DNA of 64,000 bases from Oscillospiraceae bacterium (GTDB taxonomy: Bacteria; Bacillota; Clostridia; Oscillospirales; Ruminococcaceae), in contig SFLS01000001.1 in the NCBI GenBank assembly GCA_004554485.1, positions 1 through 64,000 on the forward strand. Direction: 5' to 3'. Of this stretch, positions 1 through 8,064 are shown piece by piece. A program made the position numbers and the translations under genes. How positions within the stretch are numbered: the first letter of the stretch is position 1; every line of letters starts with the position of its first letter. The notes beneath the pieces were generated by a model. It made no database searches and was not told the origin of the DNA. It was given only the letters and a program-made list of their open reading frames with translations.

Positions 1-1098
1 GGGGTTGGCCAGGCCATGAAAGACTATATCGAAAAGGTCGGTGTCAACGTCAACCGCTCCAGCTACCGGGCCACTGCCGAAGCGGCCCTTTCCACCCTTT
101 CGGTACGGGAGGATCTTTGCACACTGTTCGGCTCCTGCGGCGATCCCAGCTACGCCATCTTTACCAGCGGTGTCACCATGAGCTTGAATATGATCATGAA
201 GGGGGCGCTGCACCCCGGCGATCATCTCATCATCAGCGGCATGGAGCACAATGCCGTGGCACGACCGGCTACCCAACTGCAGGCGGCAGGGGTCAGCGTT
301 TCCATCGCCCCCTGTGATGAGGAGGGCTTTCTGCGTCTGGAGGAATTTGAAAAGCTGTTTACACCCCAGACCCGTTTGGTGGTCATGCAGTATGCCAGCA
401 ACGTCAGCGGCACCATCCAGCCCATCGCCCGCATCGGCGAGATCTGCCGCCGGCACGGCGCTCTGTTCGCAGTGGATACCGCACAGGCCGCAGGGCATTT
501 TCTCTTTAATATGCAGGTGCAAAAGGTGGACGCCATGTGCTTTACCGGCCATAAAGGGTTGCTGGGGCCCTCCGGTATCGGCGGCTTTGTGATGAACGAG
601 GCGATGAACGCCGCCATGACACCACTGCTTGCCGGCGGCACCGGCAGTATGTCCGCCTCCCTGGAAATGCCCCCTACCCTGCCTGACCGCTACGAGTCCG
701 GCACCCCCAATCTTCCCGGCATCATGGGGCTTGGCGTTGCGGTACGGTATCTTCTCAATATCGGGCCCGATGCGCTGCACCGTCGGGAAATGGCGCTGAC
801 CACCCGATTTTTACAGGGCCTTCAGGGCAACGATCGCATCCGCGTGCCCGGCCCCGGCGACGCCAAACAGCGTGTCGGCGTCATCTCGGTCGATTTTCTG
901 CAAAAGGACAACGCCGAAGTTGCCTACCAGCTGGAGGAGCAATACGGCATCCTGACCCGCTGCGGTCTGCACTGTGCCCCGCTGGCGCACAAAACGCTGG
1001 GTACCTATCCGGAGGGCACCGTGCGCTTTTCCATCGGCTACACCACCACCGAAGAGGAAGTCGATACTGCCATACGGGCCATCCACGCCCTCTCCTGA
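1..1098 (+). CDS. Cysteine desulfurase-like aminotransferase class V, 5'-truncated by window edge
   Basis: PLP-dependent class V aminotransferase of the cysteine desulfurase/selenocysteine lyase group, which removes S (or Se) from cysteine (or selenocysteine). The frame is open from base 1 and the visible ATG at 16 lies inside a conserved segment, so the true start is upstream. Visible motifs are the PLP-lysine motif TGHKGLLGP (Lys codon 553-555), the DTAQ motif before it, and the catalytic loop RCGLHCAPLAH with Cys at 973-975. The overall pattern resembles the EF2568-type family, which in other genomes often accompanies selD/yqeB/yqeC. Those genes lie about 11 kb away here, so a role as selenium or sulfur donor is plausible but inferred. 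The family call is firm; the substrate is not. Confidence 0.85.
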   Translation, partial: GVGQAMKDYIEKVGVNVNRSSYRATAEAALSTLSVREDLCTLFGSCGDPSYAIFTSGVTMSLNMIMKGALHPGDHLIISGMEHNAVARPATQLQAAGVSVSIAPCDEEGFLRLEEFEKLFTPQTRLVVMQYASNVSGTIQPIARIGEICRRHGALFAVDTAQAAGHFLFNMQVQKVDAMCFTGHKGLLGPSGIGGFVMNEAMNAAMTPLLAGGTGSMSASLEMPPTLPDRYESGTPNLPGIMGLGVAVRYLLNIGPDALHRREMALTTRFLQGLQGNDRIRVPGPGDAKQRVGVISVDFLQKDNAEVAYQLEEQYGILTRCGLHCAPLAHKTLGTYPEGTVRFSIGYTTTEEEVDTAIRAIHALS

Positions 1099-1121
1099 TG
1101 CATCGGCAAACCGCAGGTTAT

Positions 1122-1203
1122 GCCCCGCAGGGCCTTGCGGCTCCGCCGCAAGATGGCCCGCGCTACGCGCGGCCCCGGCGCCTGCGGCGCCGCCCTGCGG
1201 GGC
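1122..1203. repeat. GC-rich cloverleaf-shaped intergenic element (copy 1)
   Basis: A perfect 12-bp outer stem (1122-1133 with 1192-1203) encloses three back-to-back hairpins: 1134-1140/1146-1152 (7 bp), 1158-1163/1167-1172 (6 bp) and 1177-1182/1186-1191 (6 bp). The junctions are only a few bases. The layout matches the element at 58232-58333 although the sequence differs. It lies in the 3' region of the first gene, before its terminator. It has no tRNA features such as an anticodon loop or T-arm consensus. Confidence 0.6.
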
Positions 1204-1239
1204 CTCGCTTTTCTCCTCTCTTTCAGTTCCCAACACGTA

Positions 1240-1266
1240 GAAAGCGCCGCTCAAAGCGGCGCTTTC
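1240..1266. terminator. Bidirectional intrinsic terminator
   Basis: A 12-bp stem GAAAGCGCCGCT/AGCGGCGCTTTC with a 3-nt loop has an A-rich 5' foot and a T-rich 3' foot. It sits between the first gene and the convergent TetR gene and can serve both. Confidence 0.8.
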
Positions 1267-1283
1267 TTGTGATTATCCTGTTA

Positions 1284-1829
1284 TTATGGGCTTTCCAACT
1301 CCCTCGCCAGGCTACCCCTTATCCGCTGGATCATCGATTCCTGATATGGTATTTCTCCGCGTTCCAGCATCAGGGCGGCGCCATAGGCGATGGAACGGAT
1401 CACATAGCCCCTGTCCTGCTGCTCCTGCGGAGAAAGCGCCGGCAGGCAAAGAGGCACCAGCTTTTCCACCCGCTGTGCAAGCGGCAGCTTTTTGTCGGAA
1501 AACATCAGCACTGACCGGAAATTCGGGTTGGCGATATAAAACCGGATATAGGCAACACAGCTTTCGATAAGCTGCGTTTGCGAATCACCCTGATAAACTG
1601 CCGCCACCTGGTCCAGCAGGAGTTCCAGCTGCCTTTTGATATAGGAAAAAATCGCGCCGATCAGTTCTTCCTTGTTTTTAAAGTGCTTATAGGGCGCAGC
1701 ACAGGAGATATTGCAGGCCGCAGCAACCCGCCGCAGCGAAAAACCCGCCACGCCGTGGGCATTCAGTTCCTCTATTCCCGCTGTGATCAGCTGCTCCCGG
1801 ACCGAAGCTGAACCAAGCTCTTCCTCCAT
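1284..1829 (-). CDS. TetR/AcrR family transcriptional regulator
   Basis: Small (181 aa) repressor-type DNA-binding protein. Residues about 10-60 form a TetR helix-turn-helix: a GVAGFSLRRVAAACNIS helix pair followed by the YKHFKNKEELIGAI segment typical of the family. The C-terminal half is a divergent ligand/dimer domain that gives no inducer clue. It is transcribed away from the aromatic amino acid operon and shares a 156-bp intergenic region with it, which holds promoters for both directions and a dyad at 1944-1964. Regulation of the aro operon or of itself is possible but unproven. Its own promoter (TTGTAA-17-TATACT) is visible. Confidence 0.85.
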   Translation of the reverse strand: MEEELGSASVREQLITAGIEELNAHGVAGFSLRRVAAACNISCAAPYKHFKNKEELIGAIFSYIKRQLELLLDQVAAVYQGDSQTQLIESCVAYIRFYIANPNFRSVLMFSDKKLPLAQRVEKLVPLCLPALSPQEQQDRGYVIRSIAYGAALMLERGEIPYQESMIQRIRGSLARELESP

Positions 1830-1858
1830 CCTGTCTGCCCCCTTTCTATGCTGTTTTC

Positions 1859-1887
1859 AGTATATCACATCCTTTTTTTGTTTACAA
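1859..1887 (-). promoter_or_regulatory. Sigma-A promoter for the TetR gene
   Basis: On the minus strand TTGTAA (1882-1887) and TATACT (1859-1864) are separated by 17 bp, about 30 bp upstream of the TetR start. Confidence 0.65.
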
Positions 1888-1900
1888 CCGCTCCCCACTC

Positions 1901-1928
1901 TTGACTTTTTTGGCGTAATGGGTATAAT
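1901..1928 (+). promoter_or_regulatory. Sigma-A promoter of the aromatic amino acid operon
   Basis: TTGACT (1901-1906), a 16-bp spacer and TATAAT (1923-1928) predict a transcription start near 1935, about 50 nt before the first gene. It is the only clear promoter before the nine tightly packed genes. Confidence 0.8.
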
Positions 1929-1943
1929 AATGTTATATTTCTT

Positions 1944-1964
1944 GTGGTTAACATTGTTAACCAC
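1944..1964. promoter_or_regulatory. Perfect dyad, likely operator of the aro operon
   Basis: GTGGTTAAC and GTTAACCAC form a perfect 9-bp inverted repeat around the trinucleotide ATT. It lies just downstream of the -10 box, around +10 to +30 of the predicted transcript, where a bound repressor would block transcription. The adjacent divergent TetR protein is the obvious candidate, but an aromatic amino acid regulator encoded elsewhere is equally possible. Confidence 0.6.
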
Positions 1965-1985
1965 ACTGTATCTGGAGGTGCCGCA

Positions 1986-3173
1986 ATGGAGAAAAAAAGG
2001 ATGGAAGCCCTGGGAACACACCGTTCTGTCATACGGGAGCTGTTTGAATACGGCAACAAAAGAAAGGCCGAGATCGGCGCGGAAAACGTCTTTGACTTCA
2101 GTATCGGCAATCCCAATGTTCCGCCGCCCGAAGCGGTGAAGCGGGAGCTTTGCCGCCTGCTGTCCGAGGAGGATCCGGTCGCCATCCACGGTTACACCTC
2201 CGCTGTGGGCAGCGCCGCTGCCCGCAGCGCCGTTGCCGCCGACCTTAACCGCCGGTACGGCACTGCCTTCGGCCCGGAGCATCTCTACCTCACCTGCGGC
2301 GCTGCGGCAAGCCTTTCCGTCTCCCTTTCCGCCGTGGTGGAACGCGGCGAGGAGGTCATCATCTTTGCCCCTTATTTTCCGGAATACCGGGTCTTTATCG
2401 AAACGGCCGGGGGAACGCCTGTCACCGTGCCCTCCCGCGAATCGGATTTTCAGATCGACTTTGACCGCTTGCAGGAAGCCATGACCGAAAAAACCGCTGC
2501 GGTTATTATTAACTCCCCCAACAATCCTTCCGGCGCGGTGCTTTCTGCAGAAAGTCTCCGGCAGCTCTCCCAGGTCCTCTCCGAAGCCGAACGCCGGTTT
2601 GGGCGCAGGATCTTCCTCATTTCGGATGAGCCCTATCGCGAGATCGTATTCGGCGGGGTGGAAGTCCCCTTTTCCACCCAATACTATCGGGATACCATCG
2701 TGTGCTATTCCTACAGCAAGTCCCTTTCCCTCCCCGGCGAGCGCATCGGCTACGTCCTCGTTTCGCCGGAGATGGACGGCTGGGAGAAGGTCTATGCCGC
2801 AATCTGCGGCGCGGGGCGGGCGCTTGGCTATATCTGCGCGCCGGCGCTTTTCCAGCACATGCTTCCCGCCTGCGCCGGCATTACCTCGGATCTTTCGGTC
2901 TATGCCGAAAACCGCGCGCTTCTCTACGGCGCTTTGACCGAAATGGGCTTTTCCTGCGTCCCCCCGGACGGGGCGTTCTACCTCTTTGTCAAATCGCCGG
3001 AACCGGACGCCAAAGCCTTCAGCGAGCGTGCCAAAAAGTACGAACTGCTCCTTGTGCCCGGGGATGATTTCGGCGTTGCGGGATATGTACGAATTTCCTA
3101 CTGCGTTTCGACCGAACAGATCCGGCGCGCGCTCCCGGCCTTCAAAAAATTAGCGGAGGAATATGCTAAATGA
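1986..3173 (+). CDS. Class I/II pyridoxal-phosphate aminotransferase (aromatic/aspartate type)
   Basis: 395-aa fold-type I aminotransferase. The start at 1986 is chosen because GGAGGTG (1974-1980) sits 5 nt before it; an in-frame ATG at 1944 lies inside the dyad and has no ribosome site. Motifs are NSPNNPSG, the SDEPYREIVF strand that holds the PLP aspartate/tyrosine, and SYSKSLSLPGERIGY with the Schiff-base lysine. As first gene of an operon that makes prephenate, phenylpyruvate and hydroxyphenylpyruvate, it probably performs the final transamination to Phe and Tyr, or transaminates prephenate. Aspartate aminotransferase activity cannot be excluded. The stop overlaps the next start (ATGA). 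Confidence 0.85.
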   Translation: MEKKRMEALGTHRSVIRELFEYGNKRKAEIGAENVFDFSIGNPNVPPPEAVKRELCRLLSEEDPVAIHGYTSAVGSAAARSAVAADLNRRYGTAFGPEHLYLTCGAAASLSVSLSAVVERGEEVIIFAPYFPEYRVFIETAGGTPVTVPSRESDFQIDFDRLQEAMTEKTAAVIINSPNNPSGAVLSAESLRQLSQVLSEAERRFGRRIFLISDEPYREIVFGGVEVPFSTQYYRDTIVCYSYSKSLSLPGERIGYVLVSPEMDGWEKVYAAICGAGRALGYICAPALFQHMLPACAGITSDLSVYAENRALLYGALTEMGFSCVPPDGAFYLFVKSPEPDAKAFSERAKKYELLLVPGDDFGVAGYVRISYCVSTEQIRRALPAFKKLAEEYAK

Positions 3174-4264
3174 ACCAGCTTGAGGAAGCCAGAAAGAACA
3201 TAAACGCCATCGATCAAAAAATGGCGATGCTCTTTGAGCAGCGCATGGCCGAGGTGGCCAAAGTCTCCGAATATAAGATTGCGCATGGCCTGCCCATTCT
3301 CGACCGGGGTCGGGAAAATGAGGTGATCGTCAAAAATTCCTCCTTTGTTGCGGATGAAACCATCCGTTCCTACTACGTAAACTTTCTTCAAAGCAATATG
3401 GATATCTCGCGGAGATACCAGCAAATGCTTCAAAAGGGACTTTCGGTCGCTTACAGCGGCGTAGAAGGCGCCTTTGCCAACATTGCCGCCAAAAGCATTT
3501 TTCCGGATGCGAACCAGGTCTCCTTTCCGGATTTTCGCACCGCCTACGATTCGGTGGTAAACGGCGAATGCGACTGTGCCGTGCTGCCCATCGAAAACAG
3601 CTACGCCGGCGAAGTCTCCCAGGTTATCGATATCATGTTCCAGGGGACGCTTTTCATCAACGGCATATACGATCTGGAAGTTCGCCATAACCTGCTGGGG
3701 CTCCCCGGCGCGGCGCTCTCCGGGATCAGGACCGTTATCAGCCATCCCCAGGCGCTGGAGCAGTGCGCAAACTATATCCGCAAACGGGGCTTCGAGCCGG
3801 TTTCGGCCGCCAATACCGCCATTGCCGCCAAACAGGTCGCCGAACGCGGGGACCAAAGCGTCGCCGCCATCGCCAGCACCGATACGGCAAAACTCTACGG
3901 GCTGGAGGTGCTGGAGCGGAAAATCAACGAAAGCAGCTCCAACACCACCCGCTTCGCCGTTTTTTCCCGGGTCGAAAATGCCGCCGGGGCCGGCGAACAG
4001 GGTCGGCAGTTTGTCCTGGTCTTTACCGTCCGCAACGAAGCCGGCGCCCTTGCCGAGGCCATCAACATCATCGGACGGCAGGGCTTTAATATGCGCACAC
4101 TCCGCAGCCGCCCCATGAAGGAGCTGATGTGGCAGTACTACTTCTATGTCGAAGCCGACGGCAACATCAGCAGTCCCGCCGGCCGGCAGATGATGAAGGA
4201 GCTGGGGAAATACTGCGACCATCTCAGGGTCGTCGGCAGCTTCCCCCACGAGCAGAAGATCTAA
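3170..4264 (+). CDS. pheA: Bifunctional chorismate mutase/prephenate dehydratase (P-protein)
   Basis: Converts chorismate to prephenate and then to phenylpyruvate. Of the 364 aa, residues about 1-85 are an AroQ-class helical chorismate mutase (start MNQLEEARKNINAID, with ILDRGRENEV), about 100-275 are prephenate dehydratase, and about 283-364 are an ACT regulatory domain. The dehydratase catalytic TRF motif is present in SSSNTTRFAVFSR, and the ACT domain begins near FVLVFTVRNEAGALAEA. The ACT domain predicts feedback inhibition by Phe. It is translationally coupled to the aminotransferase by a 4-nt overlap, with a GGAGGA site 9 nt upstream. Length and domain order match standard P-proteins. 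Confidence 0.95.
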   Translation: MNQLEEARKNINAIDQKMAMLFEQRMAEVAKVSEYKIAHGLPILDRGRENEVIVKNSSFVADETIRSYYVNFLQSNMDISRRYQQMLQKGLSVAYSGVEGAFANIAAKSIFPDANQVSFPDFRTAYDSVVNGECDCAVLPIENSYAGEVSQVIDIMFQGTLFINGIYDLEVRHNLLGLPGAALSGIRTVISHPQALEQCANYIRKRGFEPVSAANTAIAAKQVAERGDQSVAAIASTDTAKLYGLEVLERKINESSSNTTRFAVFSRVENAAGAGEQGRQFVLVFTVRNEAGALAEAINIIGRQGFNMRTLRSRPMKELMWQYYFYVEADGNISSPAGRQMMKELGKYCDHLRVVGSFPHEQKI

Positions 4265-4288
4265 GACCCCAAAAGGAGGTTTTTCGCC

Positions 4289-5299
4289 ATGATCATTCCC
4301 GTAAAGCTTCCCGCGGGCAGCTACAAGATCACCCTTTCCCGGGGGGCGCTGCAGCGCGCCGGAGAGCTTGTTGACCTAAACCGCAAGGTGCTCATCGTAA
4401 CCGACAGCGGCGTTCCCGCCTCGCTTGCCAAATCCGTGGCCCGGCAGTGCCGGCAGCCGGTGATCGTCACCGTTCCCGCGGGCGAGGGCAGCAAGAGTCT
4501 GCAAGGGTTTGGTTCACTCTGCCAGTCGCTGCTGGATAACGGCTTTACCCGCAGCGATTGTGTTGTCGCTGTCGGCGGCGGGGTCGTCGGGGATCTGGCG
4601 GGCTTTGCTGCCGCCAGCTTTATGCGCGGCATCGATTTTTACAATATCCCTACCACCCTGCTCTCGCAGGTGGATTCCTCCGTCGGCGGAAAAACGGCGG
4701 TCAATTTCGGCGGGATCAAAAACATCATCGGCGCATTTTACCAGCCAAAGGCCGTCCTCATCGACCCGGATGTTCTTGCCACCCTTTCTCCCCGCCATTT
4801 TGCCAACGGGCTGGCGGAGGCGGTCAAAATGGCGCTTACCCTGGATGCCACCCTGTTCGGGCTTTTGGAGCGGGGAGATATTCCGGAAAATCTTGAAACG
4901 GTCATCGCGCGGGCCGTCGCGTGCAAGGCCCGGGTCGTCGAAGCGGATGAGCGTGAGACGGGCCTGCGCCGGGTGCTCAATTTCGGGCACACCATCGGCC
5001 ATGCCATCGAAAGCGTCGAGGGGCTGGGCGGCCTTTACCACGGCGAGTGCGTCGCGCTGGGGATGCTGCCCTTGTGCGGGGAAGCGATCCGCCCCCGTAT
5101 CGAACGCGCACTCGCGCGGCTCGGTCTCCCCACCCAATGGCACGGCGACCCGAAGCAGCTGCTTTTGGCCGCCGCCCACGATAAAAAGTTTTCCGGCAGT
5201 CATATCACCGTGGTCACCCTACCGGAAATCGGGCAGTACCGATTTGAAGAATGGACAAGCGAGGAGCTTTTCCGCCGAATGGAGGCGTTTTTTCAATGA
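4289..5299 (+). CDS. aroB: 3-dehydroquinate synthase
   Basis: Second shikimate step: cyclises DAHP to 3-dehydroquinate using NAD+ and a divalent metal. The 336 aa carry the NAD-binding loop GGGVVGDLAGF, the QVDSSVGGKTAVNF substrate motif, and the metal-ligand histidines in NFGHTIGHAIE and YHGECVALGM. An AAGGAGG site precedes the ATG. The stop overlaps aroC (ATGA at 5296-5299). No unusual features. Confidence 0.95.
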   Translation: MIIPVKLPAGSYKITLSRGALQRAGELVDLNRKVLIVTDSGVPASLAKSVARQCRQPVIVTVPAGEGSKSLQGFGSLCQSLLDNGFTRSDCVVAVGGGVVGDLAGFAAASFMRGIDFYNIPTTLLSQVDSSVGGKTAVNFGGIKNIIGAFYQPKAVLIDPDVLATLSPRHFANGLAEAVKMALTLDATLFGLLERGDIPENLETVIARAVACKARVVEADERETGLRRVLNFGHTIGHAIESVEGLGGLYHGECVALGMLPLCGEAIRPRIERALARLGLPTQWHGDPKQLLLAAAHDKKFSGSHITVVTLPEIGQYRFEEWTSEELFRRMEAFFQ

Positions 5300-6390
5300 A
5301 AGATACTTTCGGGCAAAGTGTTTCGGTCACCATCGCAGGGGAAAGTCACGGTCCTGCTCTTGTCGCCGTTCTCTCCGGCCTGGCGCCGGGCATCCCGGTT
5401 GAGGAAGCCTTTATTGCCGCTCAGCTCACCCGGCGCCGTCCTGCCGGTGCGATCTCCACTGCGCGACGGGAGGAGGACAAGTTCCAGATCCTCAGCGGCG
5501 TTTTCGGCGGGCTGACTACCGGGACGCCCATCACCATCCTTATTCCGAACGAAAATACCATCAGCCGGGATTACGCAGAGTTGGCCACCACCGCCCGCCC
5601 GGGGCACGCGGACTATGCTGCCCAGTGCAAGTACCACGGTTACCAGGATTACCGCGGGGGCGGCCATTTCAGCGGACGGGTCACTGCCGCACTGGTTGCC
5701 GCCGGGGCTGTCGCCCTCTCGGCTCTCGCGCGGAAGAATATCCGCATCGGGACGCACATCGCCACCTGCGGCGGGGTGCGGGACCGGGGGTTTACCGATC
5801 TGGAAAAAGATATCGCCGCGCTCAGCACCGCGGATTTTGCTGTTCTGGACCCCGACGCCGCAAAGAAGATGCAGGAAGCGATCCTGGCCGCCAAGAACAG
5901 TCTCGATAGCGTGGGCGGCGTGCTGGAAACCGCGGTGACCGGCATACCTGCCGGGGTCGGCGAGCCCTATTTCGACAGTATGGAAAGCCTGCTTGCCCAC
6001 ATGTTGTTCAGCATTCCCGCCGTCAAGGGGGTCGAATTCGGCAGCGGTTTCGGCTTTGCCGAACTGCGGGGCAGCGAAGCCAACGATGCGTTCGGCATCG
6101 ATAAAGACGGCAAAATTTATCCCAAGACCAATCATAACGGCGGCGTCAACGGCGGCATCACCAACGGCGCACCCCTGCTTTTCCGCTGCGTCGTAAAGCC
6201 CACCCCCTCCATTGCCCGCGAGCAGGAAACGGTGGATTTCCAAACAGGCGAAGAAAAGCGCCTGCAGATCAAGGGCCGTCACGACCCGGCCATCATTCAC
6301 CGCGCCCGCGTCGTCGTGGATTCCGCCGCGGCTCTGGTGCTCTGCGACATCCTGGCACAGCGCTACGGCACAGACTGGTTAGGAGGCTGA
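5296..6390 (+). CDS. aroC: Chorismate synthase
   Basis: Last shikimate step: makes chorismate from EPSP with reduced FMN. The start at 5296 is chosen because it gives the canonical N-terminus MKDTFGQSVSVTIAGESHG and overlaps the aroB stop; an upstream in-frame ATG at 5251 would lie within aroB. The 364 aa carry GESHGPAL, the YRGGGHFSGR motif, NHNGGVNGGITNG and GRHDPAIIHRA. Length is normal. Like other FMN-dependent chorismate synthases it needs reduced flavin supplied from outside; no flavin reductase is nearby. Confidence 0.95.
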   Translation: MKDTFGQSVSVTIAGESHGPALVAVLSGLAPGIPVEEAFIAAQLTRRRPAGAISTARREEDKFQILSGVFGGLTTGTPITILIPNENTISRDYAELATTARPGHADYAAQCKYHGYQDYRGGGHFSGRVTAALVAAGAVALSALARKNIRIGTHIATCGGVRDRGFTDLEKDIAALSTADFAVLDPDAAKKMQEAILAAKNSLDSVGGVLETAVTGIPAGVGEPYFDSMESLLAHMLFSIPAVKGVEFGSGFGFAELRGSEANDAFGIDKDGKIYPKTNHNGGVNGGITNGAPLLFRCVVKPTPSIAREQETVDFQTGEEKRLQIKGRHDPAIIHRARVVVDSAAALVLCDILAQRYGTDWLGG

Positions 6391-6392
6391 CC

Positions 6393-7646
6393 ATGCAATA
6401 CGGACTCATCGGGGAGCATCTTCCCCACAGTTTTTCCCCGGAAATCCACCGGCGGATCGGCGATTATCCATACGAATTGAAGGAGCTTTCTCCGCAGGAG
6501 GTTGGCGCCTTCCTGCAGCGCCGGGAATTTAAGGGGATCAATGTCACCATCCCCTATAAGCAGACGGTCATCCCCTATCTAGATGAGATAGACGAAGCCG
6601 CCAAAGCCATCGGCGCCGTCAATACCGTCGTCAACCGCGGCGGCAAACTCTGCGGCTACAACACCGATTTCGGCGGACTGAAGGCCCTGATCGAACGAAC
6701 CGGCGTTTCGGTCGCCGGCAAAAAGGCGCTCATCTTCGGCACCGGCGGCACCAGCAATACCGCCTCTGCCGTCCTTGGGGCGCTGGGAGCCAAAACGGTG
6801 CTCAAGGCCAGCACCTCCGGCAAACAGGGGGCGGTTTCTTACCGCGAAGCGCTTACTGCGCATGCGGATGCCGAGATTCTGGTAAACACCACCCCCTGCG
6901 GAATGTTCCCGAAGCTGGATGGGATGGCAGCGGACCCCGCGGATTTCCCCGGGGCAAAGGCCGTCATCGACGTCGTTTACAATCCGCTCCGGACCGATCT
7001 GCTCCAAAGGGCGGCGTCACTGGGCATCCCCTGCCGCGGGGGGCTGTATATGCTGGTCACCCAGGCGATTCTGGCCGCCGAACACTTTTTTGATACAAAG
7101 ATTCCTGCCGAAAAGGCCGAAAGCATCTACCGGCAGATCCTGACAAGCAAGGAAAACATCGTCCTGATCGGGATGCCTGCTTCTGGCAAAACGACCGTCG
7201 GGACGCTCCTTTCCAAAAGCCTTTCCCGCCCGTTCTTCGATTCCGACCTGCTGGCTGCCGAAAAGGCGGGACGCAGCATCCCCGAGATCTTTCGGACGGA
7301 CGGCGAAGCGGCCTTCCGGGCCCTGGAGACAGAGGTCCTTGCCGACTGCGCAGGCAAGACCGGCGCGGTGATCGCTACCGGCGGCGGCGCGGTCCTCAAT
7401 CCGGAAAACATCCGGTATCTCAAAAAAAACGGCCGGGTCTATTTTCTGGACCGTCCGGTCGAAGCCCTCATCCCCACGGCGGACCGTCCCACCGCCTCCA
7501 GCCGGGAAGCAATCTTCCGCCGGTACGAGGAACGATACCCGCTCTACCACCAATCCTGCGACAAAAAGATAGACGCCTCCGGCAGCGCAGAGGAGGTGCT
7601 TGAAGCGGTAAAGGAGGATTTCTTCCATGAAAATTTTAGTGCTTAA
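6393..7646 (+). CDS. aroE-aroK: Fused shikimate dehydrogenase - shikimate kinase
   Basis: A 417-aa fusion of two consecutive pathway enzymes. Residues about 1-248 are AroE, reducing 3-dehydroshikimate with NADPH: HSFSPEIH and NVTIPYKQTV substrate motifs, AVNTVV, CGYNTDFGGL, and the nucleotide loop GTGGTSNTA in place of the more common GAGGAARA. Residues about 252-417 are AroK, phosphorylating shikimate: Walker A GMPASGKTT, DSDLLAAEKAG, and ATGGGAVLNPEN. No stop or restart lies between the halves, so one polypeptide is expected. The 3' end overlaps aroQ by 20 nt. Fusion puts dehydrogenase product directly next to the kinase. Confidence 0.93.
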   Translation: MQYGLIGEHLPHSFSPEIHRRIGDYPYELKELSPQEVGAFLQRREFKGINVTIPYKQTVIPYLDEIDEAAKAIGAVNTVVNRGGKLCGYNTDFGGLKALIERTGVSVAGKKALIFGTGGTSNTASAVLGALGAKTVLKASTSGKQGAVSYREALTAHADAEILVNTTPCGMFPKLDGMAADPADFPGAKAVIDVVYNPLRTDLLQRAASLGIPCRGGLYMLVTQAILAAEHFFDTKIPAEKAESIYRQILTSKENIVLIGMPASGKTTVGTLLSKSLSRPFFDSDLLAAEKAGRSIPEIFRTDGEAAFRALETEVLADCAGKTGAVIATGGGAVLNPENIRYLKKNGRVYFLDRPVEALIPTADRPTASSREAIFRRYEERYPLYHQSCDKKIDASGSAEEVLEAVKEDFFHENFSA

Positions 7647-8064
7647 CGGGCCGAACCTGAATATGCTTGGGATTCGCGAGCCGGGGATCTACGGCAGCGA
7701 GACCTACCGCGACCTCCTGGAGAAAATCGCCGCGCACGCCCAAACACGGGGCGTTTCGGTCGATTTTTTCCAAAGCAACCACGAGGGCGCCCTGGTCGAC
7801 CGCATCCAGGAGGCCTATGGCAATACCGACGGCATCGTCATCAATCCTGGCGCCTACACTCACACCAGCATCGCGCTGCTTGATGCCGTCAAGGCCGTGG
7901 GCATTCCCACCGTCGAAGTACACATTTCCAACGTAGCCCGGCGGGAACCGTTTCGGAGCGTCAGCTACATCCGGGCCGCCTGCGTCGGTTCGATCATCGG
8001 CCACGGCACCGACGGCTATCTGGAGGCCATGGATCTGCTCATCGAAAGGAGCCATGAAAAATGA
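7627..8064 (+). CDS. aroQ: Type II 3-dehydroquinate dehydratase
   Basis: Dehydrates 3-dehydroquinate to 3-dehydroshikimate. The 145 aa have the standard type II pattern: NGPNLNMLGIREPGIYG with the catalytic Tyr, SNHEGALVDRI, INPGAYTHTS, and EVHISNVARREPFR with the catalytic His. It starts inside the end of aroE-aroK with a clear AAAGGAGGA site. The stop overlaps the aroA start by 4 nt. This type II enzyme serves the step in the wider pathway that the operon otherwise completes. Confidence 0.95.
   Translation: MKILVLNGPNLNMLGIREPGIYGSETYRDLLEKIAAHAQTRGVSVDFFQSNHEGALVDRIQEAYGNTDGIVINPGAYTHTSIALLDAVKAVGIPTVEVHISNVARREPFRSVSYIRAACVGSIIGHGTDGYLEAMDLLIERSHEK

Noticed and set aside
1122..1203. tRNA gene suggested by cloverleaf shape
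   Set aside because: Outer stem is 12 bp, arms lack tRNA lengths, invariant residues and T-loop; GC content far too high.
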